The notes below the pieces were generated by a model. That model worked only from the letters and a program-made list of their open reading frames with translations, had not been told where the DNA came from and made no database searches. A stretch of DNA of 28,850 bases from DATKDU01 sp035512595 (GTDB lineage Bacteria > Planctomycetota > Planctomycetia > Pirellulales > Pirellulaceae), in assembly GCA_035512595.1 (NCBI GenBank), contig DATKDU010000024.1:1-28850 (forward strand), written 5' to 3'. Each line of letters starts with the position of its first letter. Within the stretch, counting starts at the first letter, position 1. Position numbers and translations under genes: made by a program. Positions 1-8,281 of this stretch are shown here, piece by piece.

Positions 1-71
1 ACTTGCGCGCTCGCGGGCGCGTGCGCGATGAGCGCCGTCGTGATTAGCGCGATGACGGATAACCGACGCAT
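1..71 (-). CDS. 5' end of an exported protein (signal peptide only, partial)
   Basis: An ATG at 71 opens a frame that stays open to the left edge, giving 23 codons. They encode MRRLSVIALITT, then ALIAHAPASAQ: a positively charged start, a hydrophobic core and an A-S-A end typical of a signal peptidase I site, so the product is probably exported. A GAGG ribosome site lies 6 nt before the ATG and overlaps the secA stop codon, only 8 nt separate the two genes, and both lie on the minus strand, so they are very likely cotranscribed. Nothing of the mature protein is in the window, so its function cannot be told. Confidence 0.7.
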   Translation of the reverse strand, partial: MRRLSVIALITTALIAHAPASAQ

Positions 72-79
72 GAAAGGCC

Positions 80-3000
80 TCAATGCCAGTGCTGATGTTC
101 CTCGGACCACACGCGCCCGGGCGCCGTGCCGCCGGAGTCGAGCTCGTCGAGGGAGGTGAGCATCACAACCGCGCCGGTGAGCAACATCAAGCCGATGAGC
201 GACAGCACGACTCGGCTCGTGAGCGAGGTCCGCTGGGTCTTCAGCGCGCAGCACTGCTTGTACTTCTTGCCGCTGCCGCACGGGCAGGGGTCGTTGCGGC
301 CGACGCGCTCCCCGCGGTTGCGGATCGTCTCGACCTTGTATTCCTGCCGCGACGCGGCACTCGTCTGGTCCTGGCTGCGGCCGAGCTCCTCGGTGGCGCT
401 CGTCGCTTCGGCGTGCGTGGCACTCGTCTCTTTCCAGGTGGAGCCGACGAACCCTTCGTCGAGGCTCTCCATCTTGAAGATCAAATCGCTGGTCTCCCGC
501 TCAATGATGTCCCACATCTGGTCGAAGAGCTTCATCCCCTCGCGTTTGTATTCCACCTTGGGATCGACCTGGGCATAGCCGACGAACGCCACGCTGGAGC
601 GGAGGTGGTCCATCGCCAGCAAGTGGTCCTTCCAGGTCATGTCCACGATTTGCAGAAGCAGCGAGCGTTCCATCCGCCGCATCTCAGGGCGGAAGCGATC
701 CTCGACGGCGGCCAAGAGCTGCGTTTCCAGCGTCGGCCGGTCCATGTCGGAAATGGTCTCAGCCGGCAGCGTCAGCCGCAGGTTCTCCTCCAGCCACTGC
801 GACAGCGATTCCAGCGAGCCGCGGCTGGCCCCCGACTGCCGCGCGGAGCGATTGCCGTCGGCCTGGCCGAACAGGTCGGCGACCTTCGCTTTGACCTGCG
901 GAACCATTTGTTCGGCCAGCTCTCTCGACCGCTGGCTGTGGTGTACGAGCAATGCCCGCACCTCGTCGCGCTGCTTGCTCTTGAGGTCCTCCAGGCTCAG
1001 ATCGACCTCGAACCGCTCGCGGGCCCAGGCGATGAACCCGTCGCGATCGAGCTTGCCCCCGTGACGCTGGTCGCTGAAGTGCGACAAGCCGACCAGCACC
1101 GGGTATTCCGCCTCGCGCTTGTCGTAAGCCGCCGCGGCCTTTTCCAGGATAAGCCGTTTGACGGCCGCTGCGTCCTTGCCAACAAGCTCCTCCGGCTTGA
1201 CCTCGATTCCGAACTTGTGCTGCACCCAGCCGGCCGTCCAGCGCCGCTGAAAATCGTCCTCCAGGAACGACTTGCCGTCAGACAGGTCGCGATCCTGGAT
1301 CGATTTTCGCGCCAGCTCCAGCAGATATTCGCTCAGCTCCTCACGGGGAATCCGCTTCAGGTCGCGATCGCGGAGGTTGAGCTTCCAGCGCGAATTCGCC
1401 CCGCGAGCCAATGCCTCCCAGTTCCATTCCAACTGTGCTTCTTCGTCCCCTTCTTCGCCGGGAAGATTTTCCTCGATCGCATCGAAGACGTGCGTTTCCG
1501 CCGCTCGTTCCGCTTCTTGTTTCGCGTATTCGACGGCGTCCTCGTAGTTCATTCCGCGGAAGTTCTTGGGCTCCAGCTCGCAGGCCAGCTCCTTGCTGCC
1601 GTAGGCCGCGAATTGCCCCGCGCCGAAATCGCGGTCCATGAACTTGCCGACGTTCCGCTCGATCTGCTTGCGGATCATGTCCAAGATGGCCTCGCGGCAA
1701 TCCCCCCCTTCGAGGATCTTCTGGCGGAAACCGTAGACCCGCTTGCGCTGCTCGTCCATCACCTCGTCGTATTCCAGGAGGTTTTTGCGGGCTTCGAAAT
1801 GCCGCTCCTCGACCTTCTTCTGGGCCGCCTCGATTCGCCGCGTGACCATGCGGCTTTCGATCTTCTCCCCTTCTTTCATGCCGAGCGATTCGAGGATCGT
1901 CTTGACCCACGGGCCGGCGAAGATCCGCATCAGGTCGTCTTCCAGCGACAGGAAGAAGCGGCTGGAGCCCGGATCGCCCTGGCGGCCGGTGCGGCCGCGA
2001 AGCTGCAGGTCGATGCGCCGCGCCTCGTGCCGCTCGGTCCCCATCACGTGCAGGCCGCCGAGCTCGCGGACCTTGGCTCCCTCGGCCTTCATCTGCTCGC
2101 GCTCTTCGATTTCGCGGACGAGCGTGTCCCACTCCGCCGGCGGCACATCGAGCCGCGTGGGGTATTTGTTCTGTAAGATGGCCCAGGCCATCGTCTCCGG
2201 ATTGCCGCCGAGGACGATGTCGGTCCCGCGGCCGGCCATGTTGGTGGCGATGGTCACCGCTCCCATGCGGCCGGCCTGGGCGACGATCTCCGCCTCGCGC
2301 TTGTGGTACTTGGCGTTGAGGACCTCGTGCTTGACGCCGCGCTTTTCGAGCAGCGCTCCCAGCCGCTCGCTCTTTTCGATCGACACGGTGCCGACGAGCA
2401 CGGGCCGCCCCTTGCGCTCGACCAGCTTGATCTCGTCGCGCTGGATCACGTCCCGCTGGCGGCTTTCGGCGGCCTGGAATTCGAGCGTGCCGTCGCTTTC
2501 CTTGAGAATCGTGCCAGCCAGCTCGTCGCCGTTCTTTTTGACCAGCACGTCGTACTTGATCATCCGCTCGATCTCGTCGGCGACGGCGATGAATTTTTCC
2601 CGTTCGCTGCGGTAGATGACGTCCGGGTGTTCGATCCGCTTGAGCGGCCGGTTCGTCGGAATGGCGACGACGTCGAGGTGATAGATCTTCCAGAATTCGC
2701 CGGCCTCGGTCATCGCCGTGCCGGTCATGCCGCAGATCTTGCCGTACAGCTTGAAGAAGTTTTGCAGCGTGATCGTCGCGAGGGTCTGCGTCTCTTCCTT
2801 GATGGGCACCCCTTCTTTGGCCTCGACCGCCTGGTGCAGGCCGTCGCTCCACTGCCGCCCTTCCATTTTGCGGCCGGTGAACTCATCGACGATGATCACC
2901 TTGCCCCCTTCGACGACGTACCGCACGTCCTTCTGGTAGAGGTGGTGCGCCTTGAGGGCGTTGTCGATCAGGTGGGGCCATTCCATGTGGCCGGCCGTGT

Positions 3001-3928
3001 AAAAACTCTCCACGCCGGCCAGCTTCTCCGCCTCGCGCACCCCGTCGTCGGTGAGCGTGACGTTGTGATCCTTCTCGTTGACGACGAAGTGCTTTTCCTT
3101 CGTCAGCATCCGCGCGATGCGGTCGGCGTCCTTGTACTTGCCCGGGTTGTCGAAGGCCGGGCCGCTGATGATCAGCGGCGTGCGGGCCTCGTCGATGAGG
3201 ATGTTGTCCACTTCGTCGATGATCGCGAAGTTCAGCTTCCCCTGCGATTGCTGCCGCTGCTTGGGATAGCGGTCGTCCCCGCGGGCCGCGGGTCGCATGT
3301 TGTCGCGGAGGTAATCGAAGCCGAATTCGTTGTTGGTGCCGTAGGTGATGTCGCAGGCATACGCTGCCTGCCGCTCATCGGGGTCCATGTCGCTCTGAAT
3401 CGCGCCGACGGAGAGCCCCAGTCCCAGATAGAGCGGCCCCATCCATTCCATGTCGCGGCGGGCCAGGTAGTCATTCACGGTGACGACGTGGACCCCCTTG
3501 CCTTCCAGCGCGTTGAGATACGCCGGCAGCGTCGCCACCAGCGTCTTCCCTTCGCCGGTCACCATCTCGGCAATTGACCCACTGTGCAGGACCATGCCGC
3601 CGATGAGCTGCACGTCGAAATGCCGCATGCCGAGGAACCGGCGTCCCCCTTCGCGGGCGACGCCAAAAGCCTCGACCAGGATGTCTTCAAGCGTCTCGCC
3701 GGCCTTGATCCGTTCCCTGAATTTTGCCGTCTGCTCGCGGAGCTCGGCATCGGTCATCGCCTGGTAGCGCGGCTCAAGGCTGGTGATCTGGTCCACCCGG
3801 GCCTGGAGCCGGCGGATATACCGGGCGTTGGACGAGCCGAAAACGGCGGTCACGCCGCGCTCGAATCCCTGGAGGATCCCGCCGAAAAAATTGCCGACGC
3901 CTTCCCAAGTCCGTTCCAGTAGATCCAT
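80..3928 (-). CDS. secA: Preprotein translocase ATPase SecA, long form with a C-terminal hydrophobic segment
   Basis: SecA is the cytoplasmic motor that drives unfolded preproteins through SecYEG by ATP hydrolysis. Visible are the Walker A motif MVTGEGKT (residues 122-129), the DEVD Walker B (238-241), the TNNEFGFDYLRDN signature, the MAGRGTDI and LRGRTGRQGDPGS helicase motifs, and the zinc motif CPCGSGKKYKQCC (1215-1227, CxCx8CC). At 1282 residues it is much longer than the roughly 900 of E. coli SecA; the extra length is mainly in the second half. The zinc motif is not the end of the protein: about 55 residues follow, including a 21-residue hydrophobic stretch (about 1239-1259) and a polar tail. 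ATG at 3928 is preferred; a GTG 9 nt upstream is possible. Neither has a clear ribosome site. A gene for an exported protein follows after 8 nt. Confidence 0.97.
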   Translation of the reverse strand: MDLLERTWEGVGNFFGGILQGFERGVTAVFGSSNARYIRRLQARVDQITSLEPRYQAMTDAELREQTAKFRERIKAGETLEDILVEAFGVAREGGRRFLGMRHFDVQLIGGMVLHSGSIAEMVTGEGKTLVATLPAYLNALEGKGVHVVTVNDYLARRDMEWMGPLYLGLGLSVGAIQSDMDPDERQAAYACDITYGTNNEFGFDYLRDNMRPAARGDDRYPKQRQQSQGKLNFAIIDEVDNILIDEARTPLIISGPAFDNPGKYKDADRIARMLTKEKHFVVNEKDHNVTLTDDGVREAEKLAGVESFYTAGHMEWPHLIDNALKAHHLYQKDVRYVVEGGKVIIVDEFTGRKMEGRQWSDGLHQAVEAKEGVPIKEETQTLATITLQNFFKLYGKICGMTGTAMTEAGEFWKIYHLDVVAIPTNRPLKRIEHPDVIYRSEREKFIAVADEIERMIKYDVLVKKNGDELAGTILKESDGTLEFQAAESRQRDVIQRDEIKLVERKGRPVLVGTVSIEKSERLGALLEKRGVKHEVLNAKYHKREAEIVAQAGRMGAVTIATNMAGRGTDIVLGGNPETMAWAILQNKYPTRLDVPPAEWDTLVREIEEREQMKAEGAKVRELGGLHVMGTERHEARRIDLQLRGRTGRQGDPGSSRFFLSLEDDLMRIFAGPWVKTILESLGMKEGEKIESRMVTRRIEAAQKKVEERHFEARKNLLEYDEVMDEQRKRVYGFRQKILEGGDCREAILDMIRKQIERNVGKFMDRDFGAGQFAAYGSKELACELEPKNFRGMNYEDAVEYAKQEAERAAETHVFDAIEENLPGEEGDEEAQLEWNWEALARGANSRWKLNLRDRDLKRIPREELSEYLLELARKSIQDRDLSDGKSFLEDDFQRRWTAGWVQHKFGIEVKPEELVGKDAAAVKRLILEKAAAAYDKREAEYPVLVGLSHFSDQRHGGKLDRDGFIAWARERFEVDLSLEDLKSKQRDEVRALLVHHSQRSRELAEQMVPQVKAKVADLFGQADGNRSARQSGASRGSLESLSQWLEENLRLTLPAETISDMDRPTLETQLLAAVEDRFRPEMRRMERSLLLQIVDMTWKDHLLAMDHLRSSVAFVGYAQVDPKVEYKREGMKLFDQMWDIIERETSDLIFKMESLDEGFVGSTWKETSATHAEATSATEELGRSQDQTSAASRQEYKVETIRNRGERVGRNDPCPCGSGKKYKQCCALKTQRTSLTSRVVLSLIGLMLLTGAVVMLTSLDELDSGGTAPGRVWSEEHQHWH

Positions 3929-4082
3929 AGATGACACGCATGCACGGGGAGTGAAGGCGCCGCAGCATTCAGCCGCCGCACGAAGCGGCAGCCACGGGTT
4001 GATACGCAGCCCAGCGGAAGTAGGCCCGCGCCGCCTCCTGCGGGGACCGGTAGCATTAGCGCAAACTGCTCTGTGACAAAAG

Positions 4083-4109
4083 TTTATAGCGATTGGCCCG
4101 TGGGGTCAA
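4083..4109 (-). promoter_or_regulatory. Possible secA promoter
   Basis: On the minus strand TTGACC (4109-4104) is followed after 15 nt by TATAAA (4088-4083). The spacer is short for sigma-70 (16 nt if ATTGAC is taken), but the boxes are good and nothing better lies before secA. The leader would be about 150 nt. Confidence 0.35.
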
Positions 4110-4500
4110 TCGCACCCGCTACCACCGGGCCGGGGCCTCGAAACGAGCCGATTTGGCAGCCCAATGGGAGCGGCCGCATCGTAAAGGCAAATGATGGGCC
4201 GGGTTAGGGAGGGACGGGCGGTTCCGCGGCAGCGGGTGGCTCGCTTTGCCGGCAGCCAAGTTCATTGCTTTATGGCGGCGAGATCAGTCCACGCAAGCAA
4301 AAGGGGAACGAAGCAAAGCCGCTTCGACGCCCAGTTTGTGACTCAAACGCGCAAGCGGGTATGGACACCTGCGCCTGAAGTCGGCGATTGAAGGAGCGGG
4401 CTGGGCCGAGCTCGCCTTGCTGGCCGAGATGAATGGCCGCCGCGAGAACCTGCCCGCAATGATGCGACGCCGCGTGAGCAATTGCAATCACAGGAAGGTA

Positions 4501-4581
4501 GAACGGAATTCACTCCGTTCCTTTGGGGCTAAAATGCGGCCTGCTGGCAGCTTTCGGAATGGAACGGATTAAAATCCGTTC
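4501..4581. repeat. Pair of related palindromes (GAACGGA...TCCGTTC)
   Basis: Two 20-nt palindromes 41 nt apart share the outer arms GAACGGA/TCCGTTC. The first is at 4501-4520 (7-bp arms). The second is at 4562-4581, with 9-bp arms GAACGGATT/AATCCGTTC around AA. The second lies 6 nt beyond the stop codon of the minus-strand peptidase gene and could end its transcript, though no T-run follows. They look like members of a dispersed REP-type family. Confidence 0.65.
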
Positions 4582-4587
4582 TACGAC

Positions 4588-6165
4588 CTACGGCGCTGCC
4601 ATCTCCGCCGGCAGCACCTCGATCTTTTTCGTCGAAAGCCGTCCCTGCCGCTCGACTAGCATCTCCAGCGGACCCGGCAGCGCATTGATCAGCTTGCCAA
4701 AGTCGTCGCTGCCGGCAAACCGATGCTCGCCGACGGCATAGATGCGGTCTTTCACCTTCAGCCCCGCGGCATCGGCGGCCGATCCAGCCACCACCTGCGT
4801 CAGTAGCACGATCCCCGGCTCGGCCGGATCCTCGCGCCAGGTGATTCCGACGCGGATCGGATTGCCGCGGGGCTCGATGGCAATCTCCAGCGGCTCAGCG
4901 CCGCCCTCGCGCTGGACGCGAAAGGTCTTCGGCCCACGGGCTGCAAACAGCTCGAGCCGAAAGCGATGCTCGTCTTCGATCGGCATTCCCTCATACGACA
5001 GCAGCCGGTCGCCGCCGCGAATGCCGGCCGCTTCCGCAGCCGAGCCTGGCGACGGCGGGAGAAACACAATCTGCAGCGGTTCGACCGGCTCCCTCCGCCA
5101 CGGCAAGCCAAACCGCGGCTGCTGCGGCATTTGCGACTGCTCGAGGAGTTGCTGGTGGTGCGTCGATTCACCGCGGGCGTGCTCGCGATACTTGCCAATC
5201 TGCTCGCTGTCCGCCATCCGCAACGCCGTTTGCAGAACGAGCCGCGACACGCGGCGAATGCCGTCGTGATCGACCAGGTGAGCGTCGTCGCTGGGCCGAT
5301 GGTAGTTTTCGTGCAGACCCGTGTGCAGCATGAGGAAGGGAATCCCCTGCTGGGAGAACGAAAAATGATCGCTGTCGGCCTTGATGCGCCAGTCAAAATC
5401 GAGGGCCAGTTTGGCGTCCCCGTTTTCTTCAGCCAGCAGCCGCCGACTGCCGACGAGCGTGCGGCAGCCGTAGACCTCCAGCCGCTCGTTCTTCAGCCGG
5501 CCGACCATGTCGAGATTGAAATAGAATCTGACGCGCGGCAGAGGAATTGTCGGCCGGGCCGTCCAGTGCCGCGACCCGATCAGGCCGTCCTCTTCGGCAT
5601 CCCACAGGGCAAACAGGATCGAGCGCTTCGGCGCGGCGGGGAGCCGTTTGATGGCGTCGATCATTTCCAAGACGGCCGCGGTGCCGCTGGCGTTGTCGTC
5701 GGCCCCGTTGTGGATGTAGCCGATCGGGCCGAAGCTGTTGCCGCGGCGGCCGTAGCCCACGTGGTCGTAGTGGGCGCCGATGACGACGACCTCGTCCTTT
5801 AGCGCCGTATCGCTGCCGGCGACGAGCCCCAGGATGTTGCGGCAATTGCCGTTGAAGCCCTGGAAGAACGAGCCGCTTTCGCCAGCCGGGGCCAGGCCGG
5901 AGTCGGCAAAGGCCTTGGCGAGGTAGTTGCCGGCTGCCATGCCGCCGCGGCTGCCGGCCTGCCGTCCCTCGAACGTGTCGTCCGCCAGCACCTCCACGTG
6001 CCGCTTCAATTCTTCCGTGGTGATGGAGTCGAGGGCTTTGGCCAAATCGGCCGCCTCGACGCCCCAGGCCATCGGCTGCAACGGACCGGGTGCAAAGGCG
6101 AACACCGTCCCCAACAAGAGTTGCCACATCGCGAACCCGAGTCGCAGCGTTGTTGTCCGTAACAT
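4588..6165 (-). CDS. Secreted M28-family metallopeptidase with two C-terminal PDZ domains
   Basis: A 525-residue exported zinc aminopeptidase-like enzyme. After a signal peptide (about residues 1-38, hydrophobic core WQLLLGTVFAFA) the M28 catalytic domain spans about 60-325. It has the expected metal ligands and catalytic acids: H132 and D134 in GAHYDHVG, D156 in NGADDNASG, E191/E192 in WDAEEDG, D219 in NLDMVGR and H289 in ENYHRPSDD. Two PDZ-like domains follow (about 355-435 and 445-520), each with a GD/KDR-I turn after an alanine-rich helix, presumably for binding substrate C-termini. ATG at 6165 is chosen over 6207 because the signal peptide then starts normally and AGGA lies 10 nt upstream. 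It probably degrades peptides in the periplasm or outside the cell; the substrate is unknown. Confidence 0.92.
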   Translation of the reverse strand: MLRTTTLRLGFAMWQLLLGTVFAFAPGPLQPMAWGVEAADLAKALDSITTEELKRHVEVLADDTFEGRQAGSRGGMAAGNYLAKAFADSGLAPAGESGSFFQGFNGNCRNILGLVAGSDTALKDEVVVIGAHYDHVGYGRRGNSFGPIGYIHNGADDNASGTAAVLEMIDAIKRLPAAPKRSILFALWDAEEDGLIGSRHWTARPTIPLPRVRFYFNLDMVGRLKNERLEVYGCRTLVGSRRLLAEENGDAKLALDFDWRIKADSDHFSFSQQGIPFLMLHTGLHENYHRPSDDAHLVDHDGIRRVSRLVLQTALRMADSEQIGKYREHARGESTHHQQLLEQSQMPQQPRFGLPWRREPVEPLQIVFLPPSPGSAAEAAGIRGGDRLLSYEGMPIEDEHRFRLELFAARGPKTFRVQREGGAEPLEIAIEPRGNPIRVGITWREDPAEPGIVLLTQVVAGSAADAAGLKVKDRIYAVGEHRFAGSDDFGKLINALPGPLEMLVERQGRLSTKKIEVLPAEMAAP

Positions 6166-6318
6166 CGAAGGATTTTCCTGGAGCGTGAACGGTCCGTGGG
6201 CGTCCATATTGGGCTGGAATCGCGCGGCAACGCAAGTGGTCCCTGCGCCGAATCCCGGCGAAATGACCGCGGCCTGCTGTCATCGGCGGCAATCGTGGGC
6301 TCCTCCGCAGGGTACGCC

Positions 6319-6347
6319 TTGCCAGTCCGCAGAGGATCGTCCACAAT
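6319..6347 (+). promoter_or_regulatory. Possible promoter of the tRNA-Ser gene
   Basis: TTGCCA (6319-6324) and CACAAT (6342-6347) are 17 nt apart, which puts the start near 6354, about 45 nt before the tRNA. A small hairpin, GGACCGA/TCGGTCC (6352-6372), lies between. The -10 box is weak, so the call is tentative. Confidence 0.3.
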
Positions 6348-6399
6348 TCAGGGACCGAACAAAAATCGGTCCGCCGACGCGCGAGCCATCGCGTCGATC

Positions 6400-6488
6400 G
6401 GAGAGGTGGCTGAGTGGTCGAAAGCGCCGGTTTGCTAAACCGGTGTAGGGGTCAAACCCTACCGCAGGTTCGAATCCTGTCCTCTCCG
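6400..6488 (+). tRNA. tRNA-Ser (anticodon GCT)
   Basis: A complete 89-nt class II tRNA. The acceptor stem GGAGAGG (6400-6406) pairs with CCTCTCC (6481-6487), followed by discriminator G, as expected for serine. The anticodon stem CCGGT/ACCGG encloses TTGCTAA with anticodon GCT at 6434-6436, reading AGC/AGU. The long variable arm has a TAGGG/CCCTA stem, and the T-arm is GCAGG-TTCGAAT-CCTGT. CCA is not encoded. It is the only complete tRNA in the window. Confidence 0.98.
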
Positions 6489-6594
6489 CTCTTTCTGGCC
6501 CACTGATGCGCCAAATCGTTTGAAGATAAAGGGTTGGCGTTTTTTCTGCGCTAGGAATGATCTCCCTGGTACACGTTTGGTCCTCCGGTCTCTC

Positions 6595-6624
6595 TTGTCC
6601 CCACTGGCGCTGCCGCGCTATAGT
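6595..6624 (+). promoter_or_regulatory. scpB promoter, probably giving a leaderless mRNA
   Basis: TTGTCC (6595-6600) and TATAGT (6619-6624) are 18 nt apart. The expected start, about 7 nt past the -10, coincides with the scpB ATG at 6631. There is no room for a ribosome site, which suggests a leaderless message. Confidence 0.55.
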
Positions 6625-6630
6625 GCGGAC

Positions 6631-7404
6631 ATGATGGGTTCACGTCCGCACAAGGCCGCCGCAGTTAGCCCCCAGTCGCTGGGCATCGAAGGGCTTGCTC
6701 CCGATCCGGAGGAGGACCAGGGGCTGTCGCTGGAGGAGTTGGGGGAGGCGTATGCCGCTTTGCTCAATCCCCAGCGGGCCGATCCGTATCCGGACGAAGA
6801 CGAAGCACCAGCGGCCGAGGAGGAAGGGGCTGCCGACGCGGAAGATCGGCCGCTGCGGGTGCTCTCCGGCAGCGACGACGAAGCGTGCGAGATCACGCCG
6901 CGGACGATCGTCGAGGCGCTGTTGTTCGTCGGCAATCCGGCGGGGGAGCCGCTGACGAGCGAGCGGATCGCATCGCTGATGCGGGGCGTGACGCCGGCGG
7001 AGATCGACGACCTGGTGGCGGATCTCAACGAGGAGTACGCTCAGCAGGGGCGGCCTTACGCGATTCGCTCGGTGGCGGCCGGCTACCAACTGGTGCTGTG
7101 CGACCAGTACGCCGGCCTCCGGGAGCATTTTTACGGCAAGCTGCGCGAAGCCCGCCTGTCGCAGTCGGCAATCGACGTGCTGGCGATCGTGGCCTACAAC
7201 CAGCCGGTGACGCACGAGGAGATCGACAAGGTCCGCGGCCGCGACAGCGGGGCGATAATCTCGCAGCTCGTCCGCCGCGACCTGATCGCCATCGAGCGCC
7301 CCAAGGAAAAGAAGACCAAGCCCATCTACCGCACGACCGATCGGTTTCTCGACCTGTACCACCTGGAGAGCCTGGAAGATCTGCCGCAGGTGGAGCAGGG
7401 GTGA
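6631..7404 (+). CDS. scpB: Segregation and condensation protein B
   Basis: ScpB forms the kleisin complex with ScpA and the SMC ATPase that organises and segregates the chromosome. Residues about 88-250 match the ScpB winged-helix pair: IVEALLFVGNPAGEPLTSERI, the central SQSAIDVLAIVAYNQPVTHEEID block with RGRDSG, and the C-terminal YRTTDRFLDLYHLESLEDLP. The first ~85 residues are an acidic, low-complexity extension (PYPDEDEAPAAEEEGAADAED) not usual in ScpB. The product is 257 residues. A longer reading from 6520 exists, but the promoter overlaps that stretch, so the ATG at 6631 is chosen. No scpA is visible nearby. Confidence 0.93.
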   Translation: MMGSRPHKAAAVSPQSLGIEGLAPDPEEDQGLSLEELGEAYAALLNPQRADPYPDEDEAPAAEEEGAADAEDRPLRVLSGSDDEACEITPRTIVEALLFVGNPAGEPLTSERIASLMRGVTPAEIDDLVADLNEEYAQQGRPYAIRSVAAGYQLVLCDQYAGLREHFYGKLREARLSQSAIDVLAIVAYNQPVTHEEIDKVRGRDSGAIISQLVRRDLIAIERPKEKKTKPIYRTTDRFLDLYHLESLEDLPQVEQG

Positions 7405-7456
7405 GGGGAGGTCGGAGGTCAGAGGTCGGACGTCAGGGAGCAGGGAGGACATGGAA

Positions 7457-7807
7457 ATGGCGGTCAAATCGCGTCGATGGTGGCAATTCAGCCTGAGGTC
7501 CCTGCTGGGGATGACGACCGTGGTTTGCATTGGACTGGCGGCGTACGTCGGCCGACAGCGGTATTTGGAGCATTCCGTGCACTCCTTTAACGCGCTCATC
7601 GACGAGCAGCGGTATCCTGAAGCGGAGCGGCTCGCCAAACATGTGGATCGATGGTACGGAACCGTTCTGACCGAAGCCATGGTGGAGAAGGCTGCGTTCG
7701 CGACGACGCTTTCGTGGCACCAATCAGATGGCTCTCGCAATGACGGCACGTGTGGCTTCGCTTCAGGAAGCCGATGCCAATGGCTCTCCGCCGAAAACGC
7801 GAAATAG
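7457..7807 (+). CDS. Small single-pass membrane protein with planctomycete-type N-terminus
   Basis: A 116-residue protein that begins MAVKSRRWWQFSLRSLLGMT followed by a hydrophobic segment (TVVCIGLAAYV). I recognise this Arg/Trp-FSLR-LL anchor as the start of many planctomycete proteins of unknown function. The next part (about 36-85) is a plausible soluble helix with alternating charges. The last 30 residues are rich in Ser, Gly and Cys and look poor, so the gene may be truncated or frameshifted from a longer one. ATG at 7457 is chosen because GGAGG (7444-7448) lies 8 nt upstream; an ATG at 7451 would be too close. The leader also carries short GGTCGGA/GGTCAGA direct repeats. It lies 8 nt before the NUDIX gene. 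Confidence 0.6.
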   Translation: MAVKSRRWWQFSLRSLLGMTTVVCIGLAAYVGRQRYLEHSVHSFNALIDEQRYPEAERLAKHVDRWYGTVLTEAMVEKAAFATTLSWHQSDGSRNDGTCGFASGSRCQWLSAENAK

Positions 7808-7815
7808 CTCGACCA

Positions 7816-8280
7816 ATGCCGCAAGTTAGCTCGGGCCTGCTGCTGTTCCGCCGCCGTGAGGGAACGCTCGAAGTGTTCCTCGCTCACCCCGGCGGGCCGT
7901 TCTGGAACAAGAAGGACGAGGGTGCCCGGACGATTGCCAAGGGGCTGCCGAACGAAGGGGAAGAGCTTCTCGCCGCCGCCTGCCGCGAGTTTTGCGAAGA
8001 AACCGGCATTGAGCCGCAGGGGCCGTATCATGAGCTGGGGAGCATTCAGCAAAAGGGAGGCAAGGTCGTCTACGCCTGGGCCTGGGAGGGGGATGGCGAT
8101 CCGGAGCGAATCGTCAGCAACATAGTGCGGATGGAGCAGCCTCGGGGCTCGGGACGCTGGCTCACCTTTCCGGAAGTCGATCGCTGCGCGTGGTTCGACG
8201 CTGCCACAGCGCGGAACAAAATCAACGCGGCACAAGTGGCGCTCATCGATCGGCTGGAGGAATTGCCGCGCGAAACGTAG
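7816..8280 (+). CDS. NUDIX hydrolase
   Basis: A 154-residue member of the NUDIX superfamily, which cleaves nucleoside diphosphates linked to another group using Mg2+. The full Nudix box is present (about residues 45-67): G, five residues, E, seven residues, then REFCEETGI, which supplies the metal-binding glutamates. The N-terminus SSGLLLFRRREG and the HPGGPFWNKKDEGA stretch resemble the predicted NTP pyrophosphohydrolase group (COG4119-like); in that group I expect a W and a P where this protein has R and A (GARTIAKG). ATG at 7816 is preferred because the conserved domain starts there; longer readings overlap the preceding gene. The substrate is not predictable. Confidence 0.88.
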   Translation: MPQVSSGLLLFRRREGTLEVFLAHPGGPFWNKKDEGARTIAKGLPNEGEELLAAACREFCEETGIEPQGPYHELGSIQQKGGKVVYAWAWEGDGDPERIVSNIVRMEQPRGSGRWLTFPEVDRCAWFDAATARNKINAAQVALIDRLEELPRET

Positions 8281-8281
8281 C

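Larger units (their letters stand above)
3929..4587. other. Intergenic region between secA and the M28 peptidase gene
   Basis: About 660 bases hold no gene I can support. The region contains a possible secA promoter and two related palindromes next to the peptidase gene. Around 4365-4500 a plus-strand frame reads as a plausible peptide (GYGHLRLKSAIEGAGWAEL and on) but has a stop close upstream and no start signal. It could be a decayed gene piece or chance in GC-rich DNA. Confidence 0.5.

Noticed and set aside
83..2176. 697-codon open frame opposite secA
   Set aside because: It is antisense to an unmistakable SecA and is a product of the GC-rich codon pattern; its residues show no family.
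4191..4391. Possible 66-residue gene in the secA upstream region
   Set aside because: No ribosome site, no recognisable content, and composition typical of chance frames.
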